From an uncultured Persicitalea sp. (GTDB lineage Bacteria; Bacteroidota; Bacteroidia; Cytophagales; Spirosomataceae), in NCBI GenBank assembly GCA_950075905.1, contig CATMVR010000160.1:1-8771 (forward strand): 8,771 nt of DNA. The letters run 5' to 3'. Position 1 is the first letter of the stretch, and every line of letters begins with the position of its first letter. The translations under genes and the position numbers were made by a program. A model generated the notes under the pieces. That model made no database searches. It saw nothing but the letters and a program-made list of their open reading frames with translations, and was not told where the DNA came from. Below, in pieces: positions 1 through 7,389 of this stretch.

Positions 1-673
1 CGGAATAGAGGGGGAGAACAATGCGGCGGTTGGGCAGCAGCAGCGGTTTGATGCGGGTCATCCAGCCGATGCTCCGCTTGACCGGGTCAGTGGCGGCTTC
101 TGCAATCATTTTGTCATAGCTGGGGGCGTATTCCGCCCAGCCAGTGCCGTGCGCGGGTAAATCGGCCAGTTTATTTTTTACCTCAGCGGCAAAAGCATCG
201 TCTGGTTTGAGCAGAATATTGTCCTGCCAGGACCAGTTGGGAGCGCCTTTTCCGGCATAATCGGTGGTAGTACGCACCCGGAGGATAGACTGTTCCCAGC
301 GGTTGGCCTGCACGGCAATCCAGACCAGAAACAGTTTGTTTTCGTGGTTGAGAAATAGTACCGGGTTGCAATCCGGCAGATGGGGCGTATCGGCCAGCAG
401 AAAAGGGGCGGACCATTGCGTAGTCCCCTGGGGTAGGCGTGCGCCCATGATGCGCACGTCATCGGCGGTGCGCTCACCGCTTCCCTGAAACCAGGCCGCC
501 AGAAGGTCGCCATTGGGGAGCCGCACCAGGCTACTTCCGTGGGCGTGCTCGGGCTGCTCGGGAAAAATCAGCATTTCGCGTTCGACGGGGGTAGCCTTCC
601 AGGAAGTTTCCTGCCCGGCCAACGGCCCGTACCACGCTATCCCTACCAGTAAAAAAAGGAGTTTCTGTACCAT
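1..673 (-). CDS. Secreted BNR/sialidase-like protein, partial (3' end beyond window)
   Basis: The minus strand is open from an ATG at 673-671 to the left edge, giving 224 residues without a stop; the C-terminus lies outside the window. Residues 1-20 (MVQKLLFLLVGIAWYGPLAG) look like a type I signal peptide, so the protein is probably exported to the periplasm or beyond. From residue 44 the sequence HAHGSSLVRLPNGDLLAAWF, then DDVRIMGARL (71-80), QWSAPFLL (86-93, a degenerate Asp-box region) and DCNPVLFL (101-108), matches the pattern of the predicted-neuraminidase / BNR repeat-like family (BNR_2, COG4692 type), a six-bladed propeller fold usually about 350-400 residues long. No FRIP motif is visible. 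The arginine triad cannot be judged on a fragment, so real sialidase activity is unproven; other propeller glycosidases or non-catalytic glycan binders are possible. It is divergent from the sigma factor gene and so not in the same operon. Confidence 0.8.
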   Translation of the reverse strand, partial: MVQKLLFLLVGIAWYGPLAGQETSWKATPVEREMLIFPEQPEHAHGSSLVRLPNGDLLAAWFQGSGERTADDVRIMGARLPQGTTQWSAPFLLADTPHLPDCNPVLFLNHENKLFLVWIAVQANRWEQSILRVRTTTDYAGKGAPNWSWQDNILLKPDDAFAAEVKNKLADLPAHGTGWAEYAPSYDKMIAEAATDPVKRSIGWMTRIKPLLLPNRRIVLPLYS

Positions 674-716
674 TCGTTTGTATCATGTATATGTATAAGG
701 TAAAGAGCCCGACTTT

Positions 717-728
717 CTTTCCGGAAAG
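717..728. promoter_or_regulatory. 12-bp perfect palindrome upstream of the sialidase-like gene
   Basis: CTTTCCGGAAAG reads identically on both strands. It lies 44 bases upstream of the start codon of the minus-strand sialidase-like gene, a position that suits an operator at or near its promoter. The regulator is unknown, and a 12-base palindrome can arise by chance, so this is only a candidate site. Confidence 0.3.
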
Positions 729-889
729 CAAAGGCATTTTTCTGCCCAGGAAGATACCGTAGGCAAAAACCGAACGACCGGGGTTCTTTTTAGATACTGA
801 GGTAGAGGAAAAACAGACTATCGGTTCAGGCACAATAGGTGCCCTACGGATATTTTTCTTTGCCAGCCCCCTTTGAAGTAACTCTTTAA

Positions 890-904
890 AGTACAATGTG
901 TACT
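890..904. promoter_or_regulatory. Inverted repeat AGTACA-ATG-TGTACT, candidate operator
   Basis: Two perfect 6-base arms, AGTACA and TGTACT, are separated by three bases, which is a typical layout for a dimeric helix-turn-helix regulator site. CTTTAAAG (884-891), another perfect palindrome, overlaps its left end. It sits in the middle of the divergent spacer, about 190 bases before the sigma factor start, so it could serve either gene. No cognate regulator is encoded in the window. Confidence 0.3.
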
Positions 905-1010
905 CCTATTGTAAACTCTGGATTAAATTATGAGCATTTGCGCAATGTGAGGATAGATTAACGCAAAATGCGACGAAAAAGGGCAAAAAAGCTGGTAGAT
1001 TTAGGTCAAC

Positions 1011-1042
1011 AAAAAAAGGGAGGGAATGTTTGAAAACCTCCC
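1011..1042 (-). terminator. Terminator-like hairpin on the minus strand
   Basis: On the minus strand GGGAGG (1042-1037) and CCTCCC (1023-1018) form a six-base GC-rich stem around a 13-base loop, directly followed by seven T residues (1017-1011). This is the form of a modest intrinsic terminator for transcription running leftwards. It would stop antisense transcription from the sigma factor region before it reaches the sialidase-like gene. On the plus strand the same hairpin lies about 50 bases before the sigma factor start, followed after four bases by five T residues, so it could also act as a leader structure of that mRNA. The stem is short and the function is inferred. Confidence 0.35.
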
Positions 1043-1090
1043 CCACTTTTTGGGACCTGCAAACTTTCGGTATTCCTAACCTCTTTGACC

Positions 1091-1630
1091 ATGAACCAGC
1101 CAGACAAAAGAGTACTACAACGAGTAATCACGGGCGAGCGGGAAGCATTCGCAGAGCTTTATTCTTTCTACCGCACTCCTGCCCTGCGCTTTTGTGTCAC
1201 CCTACTGAAAGACCAGGAGGAGGCAGAGAATGTGCTGCACGAGGTATTTATCAAAATCTGGGACCGCCGGGCGCAGATTGATCCCGAACAGAATTTTAAC
1301 TCCTACTTATTTACCTGCCTCCGTAATTTTACGTTCGATCACTTCAAGCGGATGGAAAAGAGCAACCACATGCGTGAGCTATACCTGCAGCGTATGTACA
1401 CCACCGACCCGCATGAAGTTGAGGAAAAAGAAGACCGGTTGCAGTTTGTGACCAGAATGGTCAACAGCCTCTCGGAGAAACGTAAAAAAATTCTGATCAT
1501 GAATATCTACGAGGGCAAATCCTACGAGGAGATTGCCGGTCTGATGAAAATCTCTAAAAACACGGTAAAAAACCAGCTGGTCAAAGCCAAGCAGATTCTG
1601 CGGGAGCAACTTGCCGTAGTGCATACCTAA
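1091..1630 (+). CDS. ECF-family RNA polymerase sigma factor (Bacteroidetes expansion type)
   Basis: This 179-residue protein has the two-domain form and length of an extracytoplasmic-function sigma-70 factor. Residues about 18-85 form sigma region 2 (AFAELYSFY at 19-27, EEAENVLHEVFIKIWDRR at 43-60, then SYLFTCLRNFTFDHFKR at 71-87), which binds core polymerase and the -10 element. A charged linker follows (about 88-115). Residues about 122-172 form region 4, with the helix-turn-helix SYEEIAGLMKISKNTVKNQL (144-163) that reads the -35 element. I chose the ATG at 1091; an in-frame TTG at 1085 would add only two residues. No clear Shine-Dalgarno sequence is present, as is usual in this phylum. In Bacteroidota such factors are normally encoded just before a FecR-type anti-sigma factor and a SusC/SusD pair that they activate. 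Here the pair follows, but only a miniature protein occupies the anti-sigma position. Recognition as an ECF factor is firm; its target promoter is not known. Confidence 0.95.
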   Translation: MNQPDKRVLQRVITGEREAFAELYSFYRTPALRFCVTLLKDQEEAENVLHEVFIKIWDRRAQIDPEQNFNSYLFTCLRNFTFDHFKRMEKSNHMRELYLQRMYTTDPHEVEEKEDRLQFVTRMVNSLSEKRKKILIMNIYEGKSYEEIAGLMKISKNTVKNQLVKAKQILREQLAVVHT

Positions 1631-1726
1631 GTTCTGATTTTTCTTAACGCCTTGTGATTTACGCGGCCCGATAAGGTGCCAAGCGTGAATAATAGGGTCT
1701 GTCACTCCGTCCCCCTACCTTTTATC

Positions 1727-1794
1727 CGGGCTCAATTCCCTTACTATCAACCAGGTTAAAATTAATACAAATAAAATAGTAAGGGAATAGCCCG
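1727..1794. repeat. Long imperfect inverted repeat downstream of the sigma factor gene
   Basis: The left arm is CGGGCT (1727-1732), a two-base bulge CA, then ATTCCCTTACTAT (1735-1747). The right arm is ATAGTAAGGGAAT (1776-1788) followed by AGCCCG (1789-1794). The inner 13 bases and the outer 6 bases pair perfectly, with one two-base bulge on the left, around a 28-base AT-rich loop. This is 19 paired bases, far more than expected by chance. No T-run follows the right arm, so it is not a standard intrinsic terminator. It lies between the sigma factor stop (1630) and the start of the small protein (1846). Possible roles are an mRNA-processing or stability hairpin, a regulator site, or a small non-coding mobile repeat. 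Confidence 0.75.
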
Positions 1795-1845
1795 ATCTTC
1801 TCCTCCCCTAGTATGATAGGTAAGTCAACCTAGCCCACCGAAGGG

Positions 1846-2046
1846 ATGCCACAGTCAAGAGCCCGCTATCTGATGGACCAACTCCTCAGCAACACTTTGT
1901 CAAAAGACGAATTTGACGAATTGCTGGGCAGTCTGGGACAGGAGCAAATGGCAAAAGACTATTCGGATATCCTGGAACAGTATTTCAATGATCTGCTCGC
2001 CCGGCAGCAAATCAATGAAAAAGACCCGCTTCAAAACCGGGAATAA
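1846..2046 (+). CDS. Small protein (66 aa), possible truncated or minimal anti-sigma factor
   Basis: The 66-residue product is short, charged and predicted helical, with no signal peptide and no membrane segment. Its pattern (SRARYLMDQLLSNTLSKDEF at 4-23, then DELLGSLG and SDILEQYFNDLL at 40-51) resembles the cytoplasmic N-terminal domain of FecR-like anti-sigma factors of Cytophagales, which holds the sigma factor. This is a by-eye family resemblance, not a verified match. Full FecR proteins are about 300-400 residues and continue with a membrane helix, a FecR domain and a periplasmic C-terminal region; none of this appears before the stop TAA (2044-2046), nor in the 136 non-coding bases before susC. 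An in-frame ATG at 1813 is followed by a stop after six codons, so 1846 is the only sensible start; AAGGG directly abuts it, too close for a standard ribosome site. Its position between sigma factor and SusC supports a regulatory role. It could be a gene remnant or a free-standing cytoplasmic sigma-binding domain. Confidence 0.6.
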   Translation: MPQSRARYLMDQLLSNTLSKDEFDELLGSLGQEQMAKDYSDILEQYFNDLLARQQINEKDPLQNRE

Positions 2047-2182
2047 GCAGAAAATTGAGTACGCCACAATTCGGCATTAGTCACAAGAAATAAACCAACG
2101 AATCAAAGCAAGTCAAACTTTTACAATACGCTTTTTTATCAACTATTCACTATCTCAAATTACCATTTAAACAAATTAGTTT

Positions 2183-5100
2183 ATGGATCCACTTGTTCTA
2201 CTTCAAAAGCATTTTAGAGCCTGGCTGATGGCGGGGCTTATGCTTCTACTTAGTACCATGGCTACCCAGGCAGGTACACATCCTGCTACCATGGCACGCA
2301 CCATCACGGGTAAGGTAACTTCCCAGGCCGACGGCTCGGCCCTGGCGGGAGTCAATATCATTTTGAAAGGTACCCAAACGGGTACTTCTTCGGATGCATC
2401 GGGTAACTACTCCATTTCGGTACCTAACGACAATAGTGTGCTGGTTTTTTCTTTCATTGGATACCAGAGCCTGGAAAGATCCGTGGGCAACCAGAGTGTG
2501 ATCAACGTAGCCCTGGCTGAAAGCGCCGAAAACCTGAATGAAGTGGTTGTTACCGCCCTTGGTATCAAGCGAGAGGAGCGCTCGCTGGGTTACTCCGTGG
2601 GCAAGGTTGATGGCAAAGACCTCAACCGGGTTGCTCAGGAAAACGTACTGACCGGCCTGGCCGGAAGAGTACCCGGGGTTACCATCAGCTCTACGGGTGG
2701 CACGGGGTCGTCGGTGAGCATGGTGATACGGGGCGCCACCTCGCTGAGCAGCGACAACCAGCCTCTGTTTGTAGTAGATGGAGTACCCATCAACAACACC
2801 CTGAACAACATCAGCCAGGTAGGACGCGACAACCGGGTAGACTACGGCAACGCTATTTCGGACATTAATCCAGATAATATTGAAAGCATTTCTATTCTGA
2901 AAGGCCCCAGCGCGGCGGCCCTGTACGGCTCGCGGGCAGGTAACGGCGTGGTATTGATCACGACCAAAAACGGCTCAAAGGCCAAGAAAATGACGGTCAA
3001 CATCTCGTCCAATACAGTTTTCGACAAGCCTTTCAAGTTCCTTGACTTCCACTCCAGGTTTGCTACGGGCGTACTGCCCTTCACGCCCGACAACAACCCC
3101 TACCCCGGCGGCGTGCTGGTCATTGAAGAAGGGTCGGCGGCCGGCGTTGGTCCGGAGCTGGACAAAGGCTACAAGGCCATACAATGGAACAGCCCGCTGG
3201 ATGCCAGCGGCAGGCCCATTCCCACCGAACTGGTGTCACACCCCAATAACGTACGGAACTTTGTGCAGACTGGTATCACAACCACCAACGGGGTGTCGAT
3301 TTCCAATAACACCGAGCGGATGACGTACCGCCTGTCGTACTCTAACATGCAGAATCGGGGCATTATTCCCAACTCGGATCTAATGCGGAATTCGCTGTCG
3401 CTGAACTCGTCACTCCGGCTTTCAGAAAAGCTTACCCTGAGTACCATGGTGGACATTAGCCGCAACGGCTCCAACAACCGCCCCGCCGGTAACCGCGGCG
3501 CCAACCCCATGCAGTGGGCCTACGCGGTATCCCCCCACATTGACATGCTCGAACTGAAAGATTACTGGGTACCCGGTCAGGAGGGCATTCAGCAAAAGTC
3601 GCAGTCGCCAAAAAACTACAACAACCCCTATTTCATGGCGCATGAAATCAACAACAGCTTTCAGCGCGACCGGATCATCGGGAACATGAAGGCCGATTGG
3701 CAAATTACGCCGGAGTTTAGCCTGATGGGACGGGTAGCCCTGGATACGTACAATGAGCAGCGCGAAATCAAGATCGGTAACAGCTATACGCTCGAACCCC
3801 GCGGGGCCTACGGGGTCATTGACCTGATGCGCTTTGAGCGCAACGCCGACTTTCTGGCCACGTATACCAAAGGTCTGGGTGATTTCAGCCTGTCGGTTTC
3901 GGGAGGTGGTAACACCCGCTACCAGAAAACCGGCGACGTGACAACCGCTACCAAAGAAAGAACCGGCCTGACCATCCCCGGGCTATTTACGCTACAAAAC
4001 ATTGCCCAGGCCAATGTCCAGTACAGCAGCTACAAAACCCAGCGGGCCATTTACAGTGTGTACGGGTTGGCCAACCTGGGCTATAAGGACATGATTTACC
4101 TGGACGTAACGGCCCGGAACGACTGGTCGAGTACGCTGCCCAAGGCCAACCGCTCGTATTTCTACCCCTCGGCTTCGCTCAGCGTGCTGCTAAACGAGAT
4201 GATTCCGTTCTCCAACTCCGTCAGCCTGCTGAAGGTACGGGGCGGTGTGGCTCAGGTTGGTAACGACACCAGCCCCTACGCCCTGCTCAATACTCTGGCC
4301 AACGCCGAAGCCTGGGGCGACCTGACCCGACTGTCAAAGCCCGGCAATATCCTGCTGCCTGACCTCAAACCCGAAATCGCCACTTCCTACGAGGTGGGTG
4401 TAGATCTGGCCTTATTCCGCAACCGCCTGCGCTTCTCGGGTACCTACTACATGGTAGAAAACCGCAATCAGATTATTCCTACCAAACTACCTCCTTCTAC
4501 CGGCTTCACGTCCAAAAACATCAATGCTGGTCTGCTGGTAAGCCGGGGCATCGAGCTGGCGCTGGGTGGTACCCCCATTGAGAGAAACGGCTGGCGCCTG
4601 GACATCAACGCCAACCTGACCCGCAACCGCACCACCATCGAGGAGCTTTCTGACGGACTAGAATTTTATACCCTCTGGACCGACGCCAAGGGTGGTGCCT
4701 GGACCTACGTGGGCGAGACTATTGGCGATATCTACGATGCCGAGCTGGTTACCGTAAAGGACCCAAACTCCCCTTACAACGGCTGGCCCATCCTGGATAA
4801 AAACGGCTCATGGCAGAGCATCAGAGCAAACAATACCCGCAATAAAGTCGGCAACTTCAACCCTGATTTCATCCTGGGTGGCCAGGTAGCCCTTTCCTAC
4901 AAGGCATTCAGCCTGAACCTATCCTTCGACTGGCGCAACGGCGGTGACTTTGTGTCGCAGACCTACCGCTACGGAGAATCGGACCTGAAAACCAACCGCT
5001 TCCTGGACAACCTCATCAATCCCAACGGTCTGACGGGTGATGCCCTGGTCAACTACCTGAAATCAACGGCCGAAGAAAACATCAAGGTTCAAGGCAACGG

Positions 5101-5593
5101 CTTCAACATCGTGGGTGGCCCTACCACCGAGTACGGCGGCTACCCGTTTGTATACGGTGGCAACACTTACCCTTACGCGGTGTTCAACCCCGGCGTCATA
5201 GCCCAGTACAACGCCGAAGGGCAGATAGTAGGCTATACCGAAAACCTAGGAGGAGCCGGCACCAAGTACATCCCCTACGCCGACAACTACCCCTGGGACT
5301 TTACCCGGGCGGCCATGTTTGACGCTTCCTTTGTTAAACTACGTGAAATCTCACTGGCCTACGATCTGCCTGGTACCTTCGTCAATAAGCTAAAAATGCA
5401 GAATGCCAGCGTATCTCTGTACAGCCGAAACATCATTCTCTGGACCAAAGCCAAAGTGGGTATCGACCCCGAAATGGCCTTCCAGCAGGAAGCTGGTGCT
5501 CAGGCGGGCACACAGTTCAAGCAGGGGATCGAGCGCTACAACGTACTCCCCTGGGTAATGCCCATTGGTGTACGACTTAATCTGACATTTTAA
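2183..5593 (+). CDS. SusC/RagA-family TonB-linked outer-membrane transporter
   Basis: The 1136-residue protein is a full-length SusC-type TonB-dependent channel, which imports a bound nutrient across the outer membrane using energy from TonB-ExbBD. Residues 1-30 form a signal peptide (basic K9/R12, hydrophobic core, probable cut after ATQA). Residues about 40-110 are the carboxypeptidase-regulatory-like beta-sandwich (TITGKVTS, DASGNYSISVP, FIGYQ). LNEVVVTALG (118-127) is the TonB-box-like segment, and about 130-265 are the plug, with the SusC signature DNQPLFVVDGVPI (191-203) and ILKGPSAAALYGSRAGNGVV (238-257). The rest is the 22-strand barrel, ending in the aromatic C-terminus VRLNLTF needed for barrel assembly. 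There is no STN domain between the signal peptide and the beta-sandwich, so direct signalling to a FecR anti-sigma factor is not expected. It pairs with the SusD-like gene 139 bases downstream. The substrate cannot be read from the sequence. Confidence 0.97.
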   Translation: MDPLVLLQKHFRAWLMAGLMLLLSTMATQAGTHPATMARTITGKVTSQADGSALAGVNIILKGTQTGTSSDASGNYSISVPNDNSVLVFSFIGYQSLERSVGNQSVINVALAESAENLNEVVVTALGIKREERSLGYSVGKVDGKDLNRVAQENVLTGLAGRVPGVTISSTGGTGSSVSMVIRGATSLSSDNQPLFVVDGVPINNTLNNISQVGRDNRVDYGNAISDINPDNIESISILKGPSAAALYGSRAGNGVVLITTKNGSKAKKMTVNISSNTVFDKPFKFLDFHSRFATGVLPFTPDNNPYPGGVLVIEEGSAAGVGPELDKGYKAIQWNSPLDASGRPIPTELVSHPNNVRNFVQTGITTTNGVSISNNTERMTYRLSYSNMQNRGIIPNSDLMRNSLSLNSSLRLSEKLTLSTMVDISRNGSNNRPAGNRGANPMQWAYAVSPHIDMLELKDYWVPGQEGIQQKSQSPKNYNNPYFMAHEINNSFQRDRIIGNMKADWQITPEFSLMGRVALDTYNEQREIKIGNSYTLEPRGAYGVIDLMRFERNADFLATYTKGLGDFSLSVSGGGNTRYQKTGDVTTATKERTGLTIPGLFTLQNIAQANVQYSSYKTQRAIYSVYGLANLGYKDMIYLDVTARNDWSSTLPKANRSYFYPSASLSVLLNEMIPFSNSVSLLKVRGGVAQVGNDTSPYALLNTLANAEAWGDLTRLSKPGNILLPDLKPEIATSYEVGVDLALFRNRLRFSGTYYMVENRNQIIPTKLPPSTGFTSKNINAGLLVSRGIELALGGTPIERNGWRLDINANLTRNRTTIEELSDGLEFYTLWTDAKGGAWTYVGETIGDIYDAELVTVKDPNSPYNGWPILDKNGSWQSIRANNTRNKVGNFNPDFILGGQVALSYKAFSLNLSFDWRNGGDFVSQTYRYGESDLKTNRFLDNLINPNGLTGDALVNYLKSTAEENIKVQGNGFNIVGGPTTEYGGYPFVYGGNTYPYAVFNPGVIAQYNAEGQIVGYTENLGGAGTKYIPYADNYPWDFTRAAMFDASFVKLREISLAYDLPGTFVNKLKMQNASVSLYSRNIILWTKAKVGIDPEMAFQQEAGAQAGTQFKQGIERYNVLPWVMPIGVRLNLTF

Positions 5594-5602
5594 AATGGTG
5601 AG

Positions 5603-5714
5603 TGGTGGATTGGTTATTGGTAGATTGGTTACTAGTTGATGAATGATCTACCTGTTTCAGGACAACAAAATGAGTAACTACTAACCAATAACCATTCCAC
5701 CAGTAACCAATAAC
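5603..5714. repeat. Inverted-repeat cluster in the susC-susD spacer
   Basis: The left arm (5603-5623, starting TGGTGGATTGGTTATTGG) pairs with the right arm (5681-5702, CTAACCAATAACC...CCACCA) over about 21 bases, with one mismatch and one inserted base. ATTGGTTA occurs twice on the left (5609-5616, 5624-5631), and its complement TAACCAAT twice on the right (5682-5689, 5704-5711), so alternative pairings are possible; ATTGGTTAC (5624-5632) matches GTAACCAAT (5703-5711) exactly. The structure fills nearly all of the non-coding gap between the SusC stop and the SusD start. No T-run follows, so it is unlikely to be a terminator. It may set the relative amounts of SusC and SusD by stabilising mRNA ends or blocking degradation, or it may be a dispersed genomic repeat. 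Confidence 0.8.
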
Positions 5715-5732
5715 TAAATCCAGCTAAAAAAA

Positions 5733-7370
5733 ATGAAAAACATACATAAAAAATCTCTCGTACTGCTGGTTTTGTTCACGACGCTCTTTTCCTGCAAGGA
5801 TCTGACCGAGCTGAACAAAAACCCCAATGGGGTACAATCCGACGTGGTGAACCCCAACCTGATCATGCCTACGGTACTCACCGAGGCCGCCAAGCTCTAC
5901 CTGAACCTGGGCTACCAGGATATCGCCGGGGTAGTACAGCATACCCAGAAAGACGCCTGGTCGAGCGGACACAACGATTACGACTGGAACAACCAGAGCT
6001 GGAGCGGCTACTACGACATCCTGCGTAACAACGAGCTGCTGTACGAGCGGTCGGTGGAGCAGGGCTTCGAGTTTCACCAGGGGGTAGCGCTCGTAATGAA
6101 ATCGTTCATGTTCGGGCTCATCGCCGACCTGTGGGGCGACGCTCCCTACTCCAATGCTCTGAAAGGCGAGCTGGGTGGAGCCGAAAACATCACGCCCGTT
6201 TTCGACTCCCAGGAAGCCATCTATACAGGCATCCTGGCCGATCTGGAAAAAGCCAATACGCTGCTTTCAAAACCCAAAGGCGGCTACTCGGGTATCGTGG
6301 ATAATGTAGATGTGTACTATGGTGGTAATCCAACCGCCTGGCAGCGGTTTGCCAATTCGCTGGCGCTGCGCTACTTCATGCGCATCTCGGCCAAGAAACC
6401 CGAAGTAGCCAAAGCGGGTATTGAGAAGATTATTTCGGACCAGGCCAAGTACCCCATCATTACCAAAAATACCGAAGACGCCACCATGGCATTTCCTGGT
6501 ACGAGCGATGGTACCTCCTGGCCCGCCAACACGGTATTTGACGCCAGCGGCAGCAACTACCGGAGGATTAAAATGGGCGCGACTCTGGTAGAAGCCATGC
6601 AAGCCCTCAAAGACCCACGACTAGCTATCTGGGCCAATAAAGTAGAGGTGCCCCTTGTAGTAGACGCTACCCTGCCCGCCGGCACCGACAAGATCGTAAA
6701 CGGCAAGCGGATGCTTTCTCCCGACAAGGTAGGTACTACGGTGGTTGATACCGACCCTGAATACGTGGGGCTTCCCCCCAGCTTTTCGGCCCTGCCTTCG
6801 GCGTACAACCTCAACCCTACCCCCGGTCAGACGTCGTTCAACCCGCACGTGTCGTTCTTGAACGACATCTACAAGCAGGCCAAAGGGCCACTGTTGAAAG
6901 CACGGCTTAGCTCGGCGGCAGAAGTAAACTTCATTCTGGCCGAAGCCGCCCTCAAAGGCTGGAACACCGGTACGGCTAAGGCCCGTTACGAAGCCGGCAT
7001 TCAAAATTCACTTACTACCTGGGGGGTTGGCAATCAGTACGCTACGTACATCGCCCAGCCCGGTGTGGCTTTCGACGGTACCCTGAAGCAAATCATGGAG
7101 CAGAAGTGGATCGCCAGCTGGACGGCCGCCACCGAAGCCTGGTTTGATTTCCGTCGCACGGGCCTCCCGGCCCTGAAAGCTGGTCCGGTTGCCAAACGCT
7201 CGGTACTGCCCGTACGCTTTTACTATATGCAGGACGAACTGAATATTAACAAAACCAATGCGAATGCGGCTTTGGAAAAGCTCGAAGTCACTAACTATTC
7301 GCAGGCAGATAATAAAAACAGCGCCTGGTCCAAACCCTGGCTGCTACAAGGTACCGGCAAACCCTGGTAA
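5733..7370 (+). CDS. SusD/RagB-family nutrient-binding surface lipoprotein (SusD-like_2 type)
   Basis: The 545-residue protein is the partner of the upstream SusC and forms the lid that captures ligand on the cell surface. Its lipoprotein signal ends in LFTTLFSC with the lipidated Cys21; the following K-D matches the charged export signal used in Bacteroidota to place lipoproteins on the outer face. Family features are LNKNPNG (27-33), the SusD-like segment MFGLIADLWGDAPYSNALKG (126-145), EAIYTGILADLEKANTLL (161-178), PTAWQRFANSLALRYFMRIS (200-219), NFILAEAALKGW (399-410) and QKWIASWTAATEAWFDFRRT (457-476). These match the SusD-like_2 / nutrient-binding outer-membrane lipoprotein subgroup, built on TPR-like helices, and the length is normal. 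The leader is A-rich with no Shine-Dalgarno sequence. This subgroup is often found with SusC pairs not tied to polysaccharide-degrading gene clusters, so the ligand need not be a glycan. A strong terminator follows, closing the transcription unit. Confidence 0.95.
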   Translation: MKNIHKKSLVLLVLFTTLFSCKDLTELNKNPNGVQSDVVNPNLIMPTVLTEAAKLYLNLGYQDIAGVVQHTQKDAWSSGHNDYDWNNQSWSGYYDILRNNELLYERSVEQGFEFHQGVALVMKSFMFGLIADLWGDAPYSNALKGELGGAENITPVFDSQEAIYTGILADLEKANTLLSKPKGGYSGIVDNVDVYYGGNPTAWQRFANSLALRYFMRISAKKPEVAKAGIEKIISDQAKYPIITKNTEDATMAFPGTSDGTSWPANTVFDASGSNYRRIKMGATLVEAMQALKDPRLAIWANKVEVPLVVDATLPAGTDKIVNGKRMLSPDKVGTTVVDTDPEYVGLPPSFSALPSAYNLNPTPGQTSFNPHVSFLNDIYKQAKGPLLKARLSSAAEVNFILAEAALKGWNTGTAKARYEAGIQNSLTTWGVGNQYATYIAQPGVAFDGTLKQIMEQKWIASWTAATEAWFDFRRTGLPALKAGPVAKRSVLPVRFYYMQDELNINKTNANAALEKLEVTNYSQADNKNSAWSKPWLLQGTGKPW

Positions 7371-7389
7371 TTCGATTAGTTAATTGTTT

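Larger units (their letters stand above)
674..1090. other. Divergent intergenic region between sialidase-like and sigma factor genes
   Basis: This AT-rich spacer of about 417 bases separates two divergent genes and must hold the promoters of both. Reading all frames gives no convincing coding sequence. A minus-strand open frame that crosses it overlaps the sialidase-like gene in a different frame and has no recognisable protein character. I see no clear match to the Bacteroidota promoter (TTG, about 19 bases, TAnnTTTG) in either direction; TAGATTTA at 996-1003 is only a partial -7 match and lacks a good -33 box. The structures worth noting are two short palindromes and a terminator-like hairpin, each listed separately. 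Confidence 0.6.

Noticed and set aside
531..896. Minus-strand open frame of 121 codons across the sialidase-like gene start and spacer
   Set aside because: It overlaps the sialidase-like coding sequence in a different frame, has low-complexity basic composition at its C-terminus and no recognisable domain; the sialidase frame has a signal peptide and family motifs.
1085..1090. TTG start for the sigma factor gene
   Set aside because: It adds only two residues, there is no ribosome site favouring it, and the ATG at 1091 matches the usual start of the family.
2047..2182. Possible FecR remnant or promoter before susC
   Set aside because: The stretch is AT-rich with stops in the frame of the small protein and shows no FecR-like residues; no good TTG/TAnnTTTG promoter pair could be found either.
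3422..3703. Minus-strand frames of 80-115 codons within susC
   Set aside because: They are antisense shadows of a strong 1136-codon gene with no recognisable protein features.
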